Made by a program: the position numbers and the translations under genes. 64,000 nt of DNA from Budorcas taxicolor. Taxonomy: Eukaryota; Chordata; Mammalia; Artiodactyla; Bovidae. Every line of letters starts with the position of its first letter. Position 1 is the stretch's first letter. Of this stretch, positions 32,791 through 43,180 are shown in pieces. The notes beneath the pieces are model-generated. The model was not told the DNA's origin, ran no database searches, and saw only the letters and a program-made list of their open reading frames with translations. The DNA lies in assembly GCF_023091745.1 (NCBI RefSeq), contig NC_068924.1, forward strand, positions 64,558,832 to 64,622,831. Reading direction: 5' to 3'.

Positions 32791-33924
32791 TGTATGTCTT
32801 CCACATTCTTGATGATTAGATGCACTGCAGCATCACCTCAGGTATCTGCCCTGGAGTTGGGACTGACTTTATGGTAATCTGCTTCCAAATGCCCTTTTCT
32901 CTGCCGACACCCGGGGCAGCATTTTCAGATGGGCACCACCAGGACCAGGGTCTTTTCTTGTCCTCCCCATCCGTCTCCCTTCTTTAGCCTCTTATCCATT
33001 TTGTACCCCAAATCTGCATGAGATTTGGGTCAGTGGTCATCTCTGAGAAAGAAGGCCCTGGGGGTGTGAGTTGAGGGGCCCCCAGAGAGTGGTGGGATCC
33101 TTCTCCCTGGTCGTAGAGCCTTATTTCTCTTCATTGCCAAAGCTGGGTGCTGCAGAGTGAGCTGGGCCGTGGCACACTGGCAGGAAGCACACTGGGGCCA
33201 GTGCGGAGGCCCCGGGTTGTCCGGTGCCCTGGGACCACACAGCTGGACGTTGGTTCTTGGGCATCGGGCCACAGGGCCTCTCGCACAGGAGAACTCTGTG
33301 TTCTGGCTCTGAATCTGCTGTCTTTCTGGAAACCAGCTGAGGAAATGAGGAGATGATGATTATCTGAACTTTTCACATAGCTGTTACCAGGATTTGAGGC
33401 TCAGCCGGTTGACGTACAGGAAGTAGTGCTGGGTTTGAGGCCCCCTCCGAGGCCAGGCTCCCTCTCCCTCGTGACGTGCCCCCTCTGAGACTGGCCCCTC
33501 AGAGGTCTCCTTGGGTCTCTGATGCCTCCCCCGACTCTTCAGAGGAATTTTGGGAGGGGGCGGCTGAGAGTATGTTTTTTTGTGAGAGGTATTTCATCTT
33601 GTCTGTTGCAAGTGATTTCTTCTGAATAGACCACTCTACATAATGCATTTTTATTTTTACAGAGTTATATTAAAAAAAAAAGTATGAAGCCTGTTTCAGC
33701 TTTTTCTGTTTCTAGCCTGGCTTCAAAACTGCTGGAAATTGAATGTTTGTAATTTGAGGTTCAAATGAGACAGTATGTGTGAACCTTATAATCTGTCCAA
33801 TTTTGAGCATTATTAAACATTCAGAATGTGAATGATCGTTTTTGGAATACAGTGTGTATTTGAACTCCCATAAATACAGATTGTGTTTAGCTGAACTAGG
33901 AATGTTCAGACCAGGACAAGTTTG
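32791..33924. other. Intronic sequence, nothing recognised
   Basis: No supported feature; GC-rich to 33550, AT-rich after. Confidence 0.4.
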
Positions 33925-34060
33925 TGGCAGGATGCAGGATCAAGAGTTGAGACCTAAGTTTGATTCCCAGCTTTGTCAGTTGCAGCTGTGTGATCTTAAT
34001 GTTCTCTGTGACATTCTCCGTCCTCTGCCAATCCAGTTCCATGATTTCAGAATTCATGCA
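33925..34060 (+). mobile_element. MIR SINE fragment
   Basis: Weak sense MIR: 'taagtttgattcccagcttt', 'gcagctgtgtgatcttaatg'. Confidence 0.45.
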
Positions 34061-35479
34061 TAAACGGGAAGAGCTGGTGAAAAGAGAAATTAAAAAAGAG
34101 AGAAGATGGTGTGGGCAGCTGCTTGGCGAGGTTTGGTTTGGTTTGGAACAGGCTCGCCTTGGCTATTCTCCATTATTTTTTTTCTCCTTGTTTCCTACCC
34201 TTCACCCCCAAGTGCAGTAGAGACTTTATTGGCATTTATTTAGTCTTTTGATCAAAACATAATTTAAAAAACCATACACATAAACACAGGCATTCACAAA
34301 ACCTTTCCTCCATTGCCCCTCTTTTTTTCTTTTAGTCTTTAAAGTATAAAAACAGAAGACTACTGGAAAGTTTAGACAACAGAGGGAAGGAAAAGAAGTC
34401 CCTTTTCTAAAACAAATTCTCCTTGCAGTTCAGATTCCTTGTGTATTCCCTTCCAGTCCAGGACCTGAGGGTGTAAGACCTGGAGAAGGACTTTGTCCAA
34501 ACCCCAACTCTCCTCCCCACCCCTCTCCCTACCATGCTGTGTGATTTTAGGAAAGCTACCAGAATGATCTAAAAGTTAGTCACTGGGAGGATTAAATGAG
34601 AATTCCTTAATCCTTCTGCTACCTCAATTCCCTCCTCTCAGAACCAGCCTTCTAAGTGGCATTGTTGTTACTTTTTAATGGCTGTGAAGCACACAGCGCC
34701 GTGCCTGGATATAGTCAGTGACTTGTAAACTTTGAGAGTTACTGGTCAGTCTGCACAGGGTATGGTTGTTGTCATGGGGCATGTGATTGGGTGACTTGCT
34801 TTTCCTACACTTTATTTTAGAGAACTTTGGCACATTCCTACACATGTAGCACCTGTAATTGTTGTTTTGTGGATTACCTACCCTTCCATCCAGTAGATAC
34901 TCTAATAATTTCCCTGTTGTCGGATGTTTAAGTCTTTTTTGCTTTTTTACTTCTGCTGATCAAACTGTTTAGGGTCCATTAAGGAACTTATCCATACCCG
35001 GAGGACAGAAATACAGAATGGTTTCAGCCAGAGCCGTGATGGCCTGGGCCGAGGTCTCCAGGGTAGGTACCATTTGATCCATCCTTTCAGGGGCTCCCTA
35101 AGAGTGGTCGATTGAGAATCCATGTCACCTTCTTCTGTGTCTTGCTTAGAAGTTACAGGGTTCAATCTCTGATTCTTTGGAACAACCTGGTACTTACCAG
35201 GAGAGTGAGGGCAGCTGGTGTTCTCACTGGGGAGAAGGGATTGCCTCTAATGCCCTGTGAAATAGCTTTGGCATTTAGAAGAGAATACACTTCGTCAGGG
35301 AGTAGCCTTGCCCTTTCCAAAGGGTGAGAGAAGGGCCCGGAGAAGTGTGTACTGGAGGGTTACAAGGCAGAGAGCAGTTAATGCTGTATCCACAGCAGAG
35401 GAAAGATTTTTGTGAGACAGGAAGAAACTTTTTCATTTAAAGATAATAATAAAAATTGGGGGGATGGGGAAGGAGAAAA
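34061..35479. other. Intronic sequence
   Basis: (GGTTT)3 at about 34130-34145. 34535-34725 could be a degenerate MIR ('ctgtgtgattttaggaaagc', 'agcacacagcgccgtgcctgg'). No gene. Confidence 0.4.
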
Positions 35480-36100
35480 AATAGCATCCCGCATAGTCTG
35501 TCCTCTTTCATAGATCACTATTAGCATCTTATAAGTTTGCATTTAGGTTTTTCTCAGTTGTAATCACCAGAGGTATACAATTTTATATTTTAATTTTTCC
35601 CAGGTAACATTTTAACATTTTTCTATGTTTTTACAGTATATTTCTCTATCACTTTAAATGCTTAAACAGTCCATTCATTTGGCATAATGTAGTTTCAGTT
35701 CAGTTCAGTCGCTCAGTCGTGTCTGTTATTTACCTATTATTTGGCATTTGCATTGTTTGCAGTTTTTCACTTAGAGATAGTGTTCATGGTTGTGAAATGA
35801 GGGTTTATATGACTTTCCCCCTATTTTGAGAAATTTTCTTCAGCTTGATTCTCAGAAATGCAATGATTAGGTGAAAGGACGGGAGGTTTTTCTAACTCTT
35901 GATCAGACTGCCCACTTGTCCTGCTCACGGTTTGCACCAGCTTGTTCTCTCACTGGCAACATGTGTGACTTCTGGCTTTATTTTAGTCTTGGCAGCTTTG
36001 GGAAACATCTTAAAAAAATAGCTTTTCTGGTTTGTTTAATATAGTTGAAAACAGTTACATATTTTCACTTCTTAAAATTATCTAAAGTGGTTGATTGTTT
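35480..36100 (-). mobile_element. L1M/HAL1-type LINE 3' fossil
   Basis: Antisense old L1: 'acatttttctatgtttttac', 'atgcttaaacagtccattca', 'ctcagaaatgcaatgattag', 'agactgcccacttgtcctgc', 'ttgttctctcactggcaaca'. Decayed; contains a tiny BovB-like insertion. Confidence 0.55.
35694..35724 (-). mobile_element. Minimal BovB/Bov-A 3'-end fragment
   Basis: About 30 bases matching the antisense 3' terminus of BovB (cagttcagtcgctcagtcgt) and nothing more, lying inside an old L1. Read as an extremely 5'-truncated insertion; a clear target duplication was not found. Confidence 0.65.
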
Positions 36101-36698
36101 TCCCGTTCCCCTGTTTACTGGTTGTATTTCTGACCTTCTGAAATATTAATGGGCTAGAATAAATTTCCAACTAGGTTGAGTCATTGAATTTTCCACCTAA
36201 AGAGTTTTGAGAGTAGAGGCTCATTTGGGGATAGGCTGAGTGTATTTCTGTTCTTAGTTAGTGGAATGCCATAAATGACTGTTTTATCCAGATAACTTTT
36301 CCTTGGAATAAAAGGGTATGTTTTAAAAAAACATAAAGTTCCATGAAAGCCCTAGTTATGACAAGAGCAATGGCATGCCGTTACTTGAGCTTCCTCTGGG
36401 CTGCACTAGCCAGGCACTTGACCTTATATTAACATGGATTGTCCAAAGCCTGATGAGAAAGGCACTGTTGTTATCTCCAGTTGAGCAGACTGACCCATAG
36501 AGAGATGATGCAGAGCTCGACGGCTGTTCCCAAGAGTAGGTCCTTGTAACCTTTCTCTATCAGAGAGCACCAGTGGGTTCATTCAGTCTTTTGTACATGG
36601 ATCCATGTTATTCTGCCGAACAGGATTCTACTGTATGGTATCACTACTGATCTACTTTTCAAGAAACTTAAGAAACATCAGTAATGTCTTCCTGTGGA
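36101..36698. other. Intronic sequence with possible MIR
   Basis: 36440-36550 resembles antisense MIR ('gttatctccagttgagcaga', 'ctgacccatagagagatgat'). Otherwise nothing recognised. Confidence 0.4.
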
Positions 36699-36812
36699 CA
36701 GGCATACCTTGGAGATGGTGTGGTTTCACTTCTAGACCATCTCAGTAAAGCGAGTCACACAAATTTTTTAGTTTCCCAGTGCATATGAAAGTTGGGTTCA
36801 TACTATCCTGTA

Positions 36813-37040
36813 GGCTTCCCCGGTGGCTCAGTGGTAAGGAATCCACCTGCAATGCGGGAGACTCAAGAGACACAGGTTCGATCCCTGGGTCAGGAAGATC
36901 TCCTGGAGGAGGAAATGGAAACACACTCTAGGATTCTTGCCAGGAAAATCCCATGGAAAGAGGAGCCTAGTGGGCTGCAGTCTATAGGGTCGCAAAGAGT
37001 CAAACACGACGGAGCAACTGAACGGCAGCAGCAGCAGTAG
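36813..37040 (+). mobile_element. Bov-tA SINE inserted in Tigger1
   Basis: Full sense Bov-tA: 'ggcttccccggtggctcagt', 'gttcgatccctgggtcagga', 'cccatggaaagaggagccta', 'agtcaaacacgacggagcaa', ending in a (GCA)n tail at about 37025-37037. Tigger1 sequence is continuous across it (actatcctgta ... gtctattaagt). Confidence 0.95.
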
Positions 37041-37117
37041 TCTATTAAGTATGCAATAGAATTATTCTAAAAATAATGTACATATTTTAATTAAAAAATT
37101 AAAATTGCTTTAAACTA

Positions 37118-38856
37118 CTAACCATCATCTGAGCCTTCAGCGAGTTGTAATCTTTTTACTGGTGAAGCATCTTCCCTTGGTTGTTGATGGCTGCTGACTG
37201 ATTGGGGTTGTGATTGCTGAAGGTTGAGATGGTTTTGGCAATTCCTTAAAATAAGAAACAGTGAGGTTTGCTGCATTGATTGACTCTTTCATGAACAATT
37301 TCTCTGTAGTGGCAATGCTGTTGCTAGCATTTGATGTATAGAGCTTCTTTTAAAAGTGGAGTCAATCCTATCAAACCCTACTGCTGCTTCTTATCAGCTA
37401 AGTTTATGTAATGTCCTAAGGCCTTTGTCGTCATTCAACAATCTTCACAGCATCTTCACCAAGTACAGATTCCATCTCAAGAGACCACTTTCTTTGCTCA
37501 TCCATAAGAAGCAACTCCTTACCCAGTACAGGTTTATCATAAGACCTGCAGCAGTTCGGCCACATCTTCAGGCTCTGCTTCTAATTTCTAGATCTCTTGA
37601 TATGTCCACCACGTCTGCATTTACTTCCTCCACTGAAGTCTTGACCCCCTTAAGGTCATCCGTGAGAGTTGGAATCAACTTCTTCCAAACTCCTGTTAAT
37701 GTTTATATGTTGACCTTTTCCCATGAATCACAAATACTCTTAATGGAATCTAGACAGGTGAATCCTTCCAGAAGTTTTTCAATTTACTTATCCCAGATCC
37801 ATCAGAAGAATCACTGTCTTGGGCAGTTTTAGCCTTATGAAATGTATTTCTTAAAGAACAAGACTCGAAAGTCGAAATGACTCCTTGATCCGCGGGCTGC
37901 AGATTGGATGTTAGCAGGCATGAAAACAACATAGACCTCATTGTTCATCGCCGTCAGAGCTCTTGACTCACCGCATGTGTTGTCAGTGAGCAGTAATGTT
38001 TTGAAAGGAATCTTTATTTCTGAGCAGTAGGTCTCAACAGTTGTTTTAAAATATTTAGTAAACAAAGTTGTCAACAAATGTGCTGTCATCCAGGCTTTGT
38101 TGTTTCATCGATAGAGTGCAGATAGAGTAGATTTAGCATTGTTCTTAAGGGCCTGAGAATTTTTAATGGCAAATGGTAAACGTAAAGTCATCAGCTCTTT
38201 AGACCTCTAACAAGAGAGTTAACCTGTCTGTGTAGCTTTGAAGCCAGGCATTGACTTCTCCTCTGCAGCTATGAAAAGTCCTAGATGGCCTCTTCTTAAT
38301 ATATGGCTGTTTTGTCTATATTGAAATTTTATAGTCACCTTTATTCATTATCTGAACTGGATCTTCTGGATAACTTCCTGGAGTTACTACATCAGTACTT
38401 ACTGTTTCACCTTGCACTTTTGTTATGGAGAGAGCTTCTTTCCTTAAACCTCATGAACTAGCCTCTCCTGGCTTCAAACTCTTCTTCTGCAGCTTCCTCA
38501 CCTCTCTCAGCCTTCATGGAATTGAGGAGAGTTAGGACTGGACTCTGGATTGGGCTTTGGCTTAAGGGAATGTTGTGGCTGGTTGGGTCTTCTGTCCAGA
38601 TCGCTACAACTTTCTACATATCAGCAATAAAGCTGTTTTGCTCTTTTATCATTTGTGTGTTCACTGGAGCAGCACTTTTAATTTCCTTCAAGAACTTTTC
38701 CATAGTTTGGCTAATTGTTCAGCACCAGAGGCCTAGCTTTTGGTCTTTGTTGAAAGACCGAGTGCCTTCCTCACCGAGTATAATCATCAGTTCTAGGTTT
38801 TTGTTTAAAGTGAGAGATTAGTGACTCTCCCTTTCACTTGGACACTTCGAGGTCAT
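37118..38856 (-). pseudogene. Tigger1 transposase pseudogene
   Basis: Remains of the pogo-like DDE transposase, running from a start-codon remnant near 38856 to the complement of cta at 37118-37120. Matching blocks, in order on the minus strand: an N-terminal helix-turn-helix region (38600-38850, broken), 'KNNAKSTLSALYR' (about 38160-38100), 'MTAHLLTTLFTKYFKTTVET' (38089), 'YCSEIKIPFKTLLLTDN' with the catalytic Asp context, 'NEVYVVFMPAN' (about 37930), 'DQGVISTFESCSLRNTF' (about 37890) and the C-terminal 'WFLEME'-type region near 37470. Frames change and stops interrupt, so no transposase can be made. Its plus-strand shadow gives a 158-codon frame at 37356-37832 that is not a gene. Confidence 0.88.
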
Positions 38857-39190
38857 TATAAGGTTACTATTTAACCTAATTTTAATATTGTGTTTCAGGG
38901 AATAGGGAGCCTGAGGGTGAGGGAGAGAGATGGGGGAAAGGCCAGTTGGTCTGTGGAACAGTCAGAACACACACATTTATCAATTGAGTTTGCCATCTTA
39001 CCTGGGCATGGTTCCTGGAGCCCCAAAACAGTGACAGTAGTAACATCGAGGATCACTGATAACAGATCAACATAGTAAACACAATAATAATGAAAATGTC
39101 ACCCCCGACATGTGACAAAGAGACACAAAATAAACCAACGTGGTTGGGAAAATGGCTTGACACAGGGTTGCCACAAACCTTCAATTTGTG

Positions 39191-39219
39191 AAAAACCAAA
39201 CCAAACCAAACCAAACCAA
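39191..39219. repeat. (AAACC)n minisatellite seed in Tigger1
   Basis: About five to six AAACC units interrupt the Tigger1 right end between 'gtgaaaaac' and 'atcagtatctgcaag'; the canonical element has no such run here. Confidence 0.85.
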
Positions 39220-39577
39220 ACATCAGTATCTGCAAGGGGCAATAAAGTGAAATGCAATAAGGCGAGGTATGCTTGTAAATGATTTCTAAAATGGCAATTA
39301 GTCTGTGAATCTCTGAAAGAAGAAACTACTTTATTACTGCCCCTTGCCATAATAATAAAGCAGAAGTCCAAATTTCGAGAACATACATGTGACTTGAAAC
39401 CAAGAGCCTTCAGATCTCCTGCCAGCTTTGTGCTGGAGGGCAGCTGCTGTTTCTCTGTGTTCTAACCACGTAGGGGAGAGATCTTAAGATCCGGGTCACA
39501 AGGTGGTTCATTTGCTTTTTTGAAAAATTATATTGATCACTATCTTTGAGGCATGTACAGACTTTTGAAATCTCAGG

Positions 39578-39579
<2 letters not shown>

Positions 39580-39627
<48 letters not shown>
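39580..39627. repeat. (GT)24 microsatellite
   Basis: Uninterrupted GT run of 48 bases between 'caggcc' and 'gagcagg'. Long and pure, so likely polymorphic. Confidence 0.96.
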
Positions 39628-39628
<1 letters not shown>

Positions 39629-40287
39629 CAGGGATGCGGATGGGGATAAATTCAAGAATCTTGTCAAATGATAAAATTTTAATGAAACTCCAAATCCAGA
39701 GATTTAGAAAAGTAGGTCCAAAAATGGAATTTGAGTTTTCTTTGCTTGTAGTGTTCCCAACCATTTCTTGAGCATGACTTTTACTTGGTTGGGTGTGATG
39801 GCAGAAACCTAGGCGAAGGGGTTGAGAGGGCAAGTTTGAAATAATGATCACCAAGAAATGTCAAAAGGGAGGAAAGCCCAGTCAGAAATTCTTCCTTTCC
39901 TTTTCAGGTCTTTCTCATCATCTGACTCTAGGTGGTGCCACATATAATGTTTTCTGTTAAACCTGGTGATCCAGGGCAAGCGGAGATGAGAGGGAAAAAA
40001 TCTGGATTCTGAGTCATTCTTGCCAAACCAGCAGTAATTCAGCTGCTTTACCAGGGCTCCTCCTGCTTGGGTCCATGCAGAATGTCCCGGGAAATCAGGC
40101 AGTTTCCGTGGGATGGGTATAGCTCGCTTCTTCATCTCTCAGCCTGCTCTGTCTTTTCCTAGAGAAGGGGGTGGTGACATGCTGTGACCTGGGAGGTAGC
40201 CCGGCAGTGCCTGGGGAGGTGCAGCTGTAGTGGGGTCCAGTCCTCCCATTCAGCTGTGTAGAGAGCACAGCCGGCACAACACCGCTG
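39628..40287. other. Intronic sequence, nothing recognised
   Basis: No supported feature. Confidence 0.4.
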
Positions 40288-40375
40288 TGGTCCAGTTGTG
40301 TCCCCATCCCCACCACCAAGTTCATGTGCTGGAGTCCTATAACCCCAGTGCCTCACAGTGTGACCTGGCCAGAAA

Positions 40376-41029
40376 AAAGAACTGAATGTTGCCATTTGCA
40401 GCAACATGGATGGACTTGGAGCGCATTATGCTATGTGAACTAAGAGAAAGATAAATACTCTATGATATCACTAATATGTGGACTCTAAAAAATACAACGA
40501 ACTAGTGAATATAGCAAAAAAGAAGCAGACTCACAGAAAAAGCTAGTGGTTACCAGTGAGCTGGGGGTGCTGCAGTCGTGTCTGACTCTGTGCGACCCCG
40601 TAGACGGCAGCCCACCAGCCTCCGCTGTCCCTGGGTTCTCCAGGCAAGAACACTGGAGTGGGTTGCCATTTCCTTCTCTAATGCATGCATGCATGCCAAG
40701 TTGCTTCAGTCGTGTCTGACTCTGTGCGACCCCATAGACCAGGCTCCTCTGTCCACAGGATTCACTAGGCAAGAATACTGGAGTGGGTTGCCATTTCCTT
40801 CTCTGGGAGTGGGGGTGGGAGACGGTAATATAAGGGTGGGGGGGTTAAAATGTACAAATGATTAGGTACAAAATAAGCAACAAGGATATATTGTACAACA
40901 CGTGGAATACCACCAATATTTTCTAATAACTATAAATGGAGTATAACCTTTAGAAATTGTGAATTGCTATATTGTACACCTGTAACATAATACTGTACAT
41001 CAACTATACTTCAATTAAAAAATGTATTA
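40376..41029 (+). mobile_element. L1 LINE 3' end, split by a Bov-A2 SINE
   Basis: Sense L1 3' UTR: 'tttgcagcaacatggatgga', 'tctatgatatcactaatatg', 'agcagactcacagaaaaagc', then after the SINE 'gtacaaaataagcaacaagg', 'attgctatattgtacacctg', 'tacatcaactatacttcaat' and the A-rich tail. Homologous to 18640-19050. Confidence 0.9.
40568..40806 (-). mobile_element. Bov-A2/ART2A dimeric SINE
   Basis: Antisense dimer: 'cgtgtctgactctgtgcgac' occurs twice (about 40577 and 40713), each followed by 'ggcaagaa(c/t)actggagtgg'. A GCATGCATGCATGC stretch at the monomer junction (40682-40697) is a local expansion of 'aatgcatg'. Confidence 0.93.
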
Positions 41030-41033
41030 AAAA

Positions 41034-41317
41034 GGGACTTTCCTGGTGGTCCAGTGTTTAAGAGTCTGCCTCCAGTACAGGGGGCACCAATCTGATACCT
41101 GATCAGGGAACTAAGATCCCACATGAGGCGGAGCAGCTAAGCCTCTGCACCCACTCTCTAGAGTCCTCGAGCCGCAACTACTGCCCGAACTCGTCAACAA
41201 GAGAAGCCACCGCGATGAGAAGCCTGTGCGCCACAGCCAGAGCGGCCCCCACAAAGCCCACACACAGCGACGAAGACCCAGTGCAGCCAAAAATTATAAA
41301 TAAATTTTTAAGAAAAA
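41034..41317 (+). mobile_element. CHR-type tRNA-Glu SINE
   Basis: Sense copy: 'gggactttcctggtggtcca', 'gatcagggaactaagatccc', 'agagtcctcgagccgcaact', 'agaagccaccgcgatgagaa', 'acagcgacgaagacccagtg', then an A-rich tail. It sits in the poly(A) of the L1, with similar A-rich words (atgtattaaaaa / atatattaaaaa) on both sides. Confidence 0.92.
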
Positions 41318-41439
41318 ATATATTAAAAAAATTTAAATAGCATGAAGAAGCAAAACGAACACGATCTTATTTGGACATAAGACCTTTATAAAGGTAATCA
41401 GGTTAAACTGAGGTCATTATATATAATTATAATTATAAA

Positions 41440-41560
41440 AAGTCGCTCAGTCGTGCCCAACTCTTGGCGACCCCATGGACTGCAGCCCACCAGGCTCCTC
41501 CGGCCATGGGATTTTCCAGGCAAGAGCACTGGAGTGGGGTGCCATTGCCTTCTCTGAGAG
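41440..41560 (-). mobile_element. Bov-A monomer SINE
   Basis: Antisense single monomer: 'aagtcgctcagtcgtgccca', 'gaccccatggactgcagccc', 'atgggattttccaggcaaga', 'gccattgccttctct'. Inserted within the MaLR LTR. Confidence 0.92.
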
Positions 41561-41974
41561 TGGGCCATATCCAATATGCCCTTATAAAAAGGTGGAGTTT
41601 GCATACCAAGATCCATATAGAGGGAAGACGATGGGAAGACAGAGAGAGAGGGTGGCTGTTTATAAGCCAAGGAGAGAGGCCCGAAACAGCCTTCCCCACA
41701 GCCGTCAGAAGGAACCAGCCTTCCTGACACTAGGGTGTAACTCATGGCCTCCCGAGCGGGGAGACAACACGTGTCTGTTGTCAGAGCCACCAAGTTCTTG
41801 TCCTTTGTTATGACACTCCTTGCAAACTAACCCAGCCATCTACCCATCTCTTGTTTTTTTTTTAAAAAGTGTTATATAGTGAGTGGCAGCTGTCCTACAG
41901 CTGTGTAACGGGATGACATTCGCAGACATCCTGCTTCTATTTTTTTTTTAAACAATGTGAAAGTAAAGATCTTA

Positions 41975-42424
41975 CTATTATAGGTTCAATTATGTTCCTG
42001 CCAAAGACATGTCGTAGTCCTCACCCCCAGAACCTCCAAATGTGACCTTATATGAAATTGGGACGATGGGGGTGTAATTAGTTAAGATAAGGTCATGCTG
42101 GAGTCTGGTGGGCTTTTAATCCAATGTGACTGATGTCCTTGTGAGAAGTGCTATGAGGATATGAGGGAAGAAGGCCACGTGACAGCTGAGGCAGAGATGG
42201 GAGTGGTGTGGCTGCAAGAGAAGGAACGCTGAGAATTGACAGCTGCCCCCAGGAGCTAAGAGGAGGCGGGGAGAGAGTCCACCATGAGTCTCAGCGGGAG
42301 CGTGGCCCTGCTGACACCTTGACTGTGGACTTCTGGCCTCCAGAAATGTGAGTGAATAAATTTCCGTTGCTCAGAGCCCCTCAGTGTGTAGTACTCTGTT
42401 GTTGCAGCCTGAGGCATCTAATAC
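41975..42424 (+). mobile_element. MaLR-type solo LTR (MLT1-like)
   Basis: Complete-looking sense LTR: 'ggttcaattatgttcctgcc', 'cagaacctccaaatgtgacc', 'taattagttaagataaggtc', 'gggcttttaatccaatgtga', 'ctgatgtccttgtgagaagt', 'agaaggccacgtgacagctg', 'gacaccttgactgtggactt', 'ctggcctccagaaatgtgag' with AATAAA, ending 'ctgaggcatctaata'. Only 125 bases separate it from the preceding LTR. Confidence 0.68.
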
Positions 42425-42925
42425 CATCCTTCCCAGGGACAAGTCAAGCCATTTGGGCTGCTGGGGGCCTGCCCAGCCCAGTAGGTGTGGGCCTACTGGT
42501 GTCAGCCCCCCTGCCACTTGCCTTGGCCTCTCTGAGAGCCTCACTCTTCTTTCTGCTGCAACTCACCACCTTGTCACACAATCGAGGCAACCCTTTTTCC
42601 TCCAGGTCGTATAGCTGGCAAGCCATTGTTAAATGCTGAATTTCAAAAGCCTTCTAGAGAATAGTGCTGTGGTTAATTCTCTATTCCTGAAATGCTTCAG
42701 AATGAAAACTCAAGTTCCTCTCCAGCACTCATGGCACAGAAGGAATCCAGGACCCGTGTGTGTTAATGTTGCCCTTTTTCTAACTTAGTCGTTTTTGTTT
42801 GTTTGTGTGTTCGTGTAGAAACATCTCAGATCGTTTCAGGCATGGCTGCCACTTCACTTGGCTTCTTTCCTCTCAAACGTGAGGCCATAAATCCTATGGT
42901 TGAAAGGAGGGGCTTTGGAGGCCAG
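42425..42925. other. Intronic sequence, nothing recognised
   Basis: No supported feature. Confidence 0.4.
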
Positions 42926-43126
42926 GGCTTCCCGGATGGCTCAGTGGTAGAGAATCTGCCTGCCAATGCAGGAGATCCTGGAGATGTGGGTTCCAGCCCT
43001 AGATTGGGAAGATCCCCTAGAAGAGGAAATGGCAACCCACTCCAGTATTCTTGCCTGGGAAATTCCATGGACAGAGGAGCCTGGCAGCTATAGTCCATGG
43101 GATCACAGAGTCGGACGTGACTGAGC
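42926..43126 (+). mobile_element. Bov-tA SINE
   Basis: Sense full-length: 'ggcttcccggatggctcagt', 'tgcctgccaatgcaggagat', 'attgggaagatcccctagaa', 'tccatggacagaggagcctg', 'agtcggacgtgactgagcac'. Confidence 0.95.
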
Positions 43127-43146
43127 ACACACACACACACATGTGT

Positions 43147-43180
<34 letters not shown>
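43126..43180. repeat. (AC)n microsatellite at SINE 3' end
   Basis: ACACAC run with one ATGTGTGC interruption, starting directly at the 'gagcacac' end of the Bov-tA. Confidence 0.95.

Larger units (their letters stand above)
36699..39275 (-). mobile_element. Tigger1 (Tc1/mariner-pogo) DNA transposon, near full length
   Basis: Both termini are visible: caggcataccttggagatgg at 36699 and, as its inverted partner, gcgaggtatgcttg ending at 39275, with TA following at 39276-39277 as expected for this superfamily (the left TA is lost). Subterminal 'taaagcgagtcacacaaatt' and 'tgccacaaaccttcaatttg' also match Tigger1. The element spans about 2.58 kb including a 228-bp SINE, close to the roughly 2.4 kb expected. 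It carries a dead transposase gene on the minus strand. AAACC repeats have expanded near the right end. Confidence 0.93.
40288..41850 (+). mobile_element. MaLR-type solo LTR (MLT1-like), split by nested insertions
   Basis: The 5' piece (40288-40375: 'ccagttgtgtccccatcccc', 'gctggagtcctataacccca') and the 3' pieces (41366-41430: 'tatttggacataagaccttt', 'gtaatcaggttaaactgagg'; 41561-41850: 'atatccaatatgcccttata', 'taagccaaggagagaggccc', 'gtcagaaggaaccagccttc', 'ttgttatgacactccttgca') are consecutive parts of one sense LTR. L1, CHR and Bov-A insertions separate them. No viral genes are present. Confidence 0.65.

Noticed and set aside
37356..37832. 158-codon plus-strand open frame
   Set aside because: It is the opposite-strand shadow of the Tigger1 transposase C-terminus.
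41975..42424. Endogenous retrovirus with coding capacity
   Set aside because: Only LTR sequence is visible; no gag, pol or env remnants between this and the neighbouring LTR, which lie in the same orientation but only 125 bp apart.
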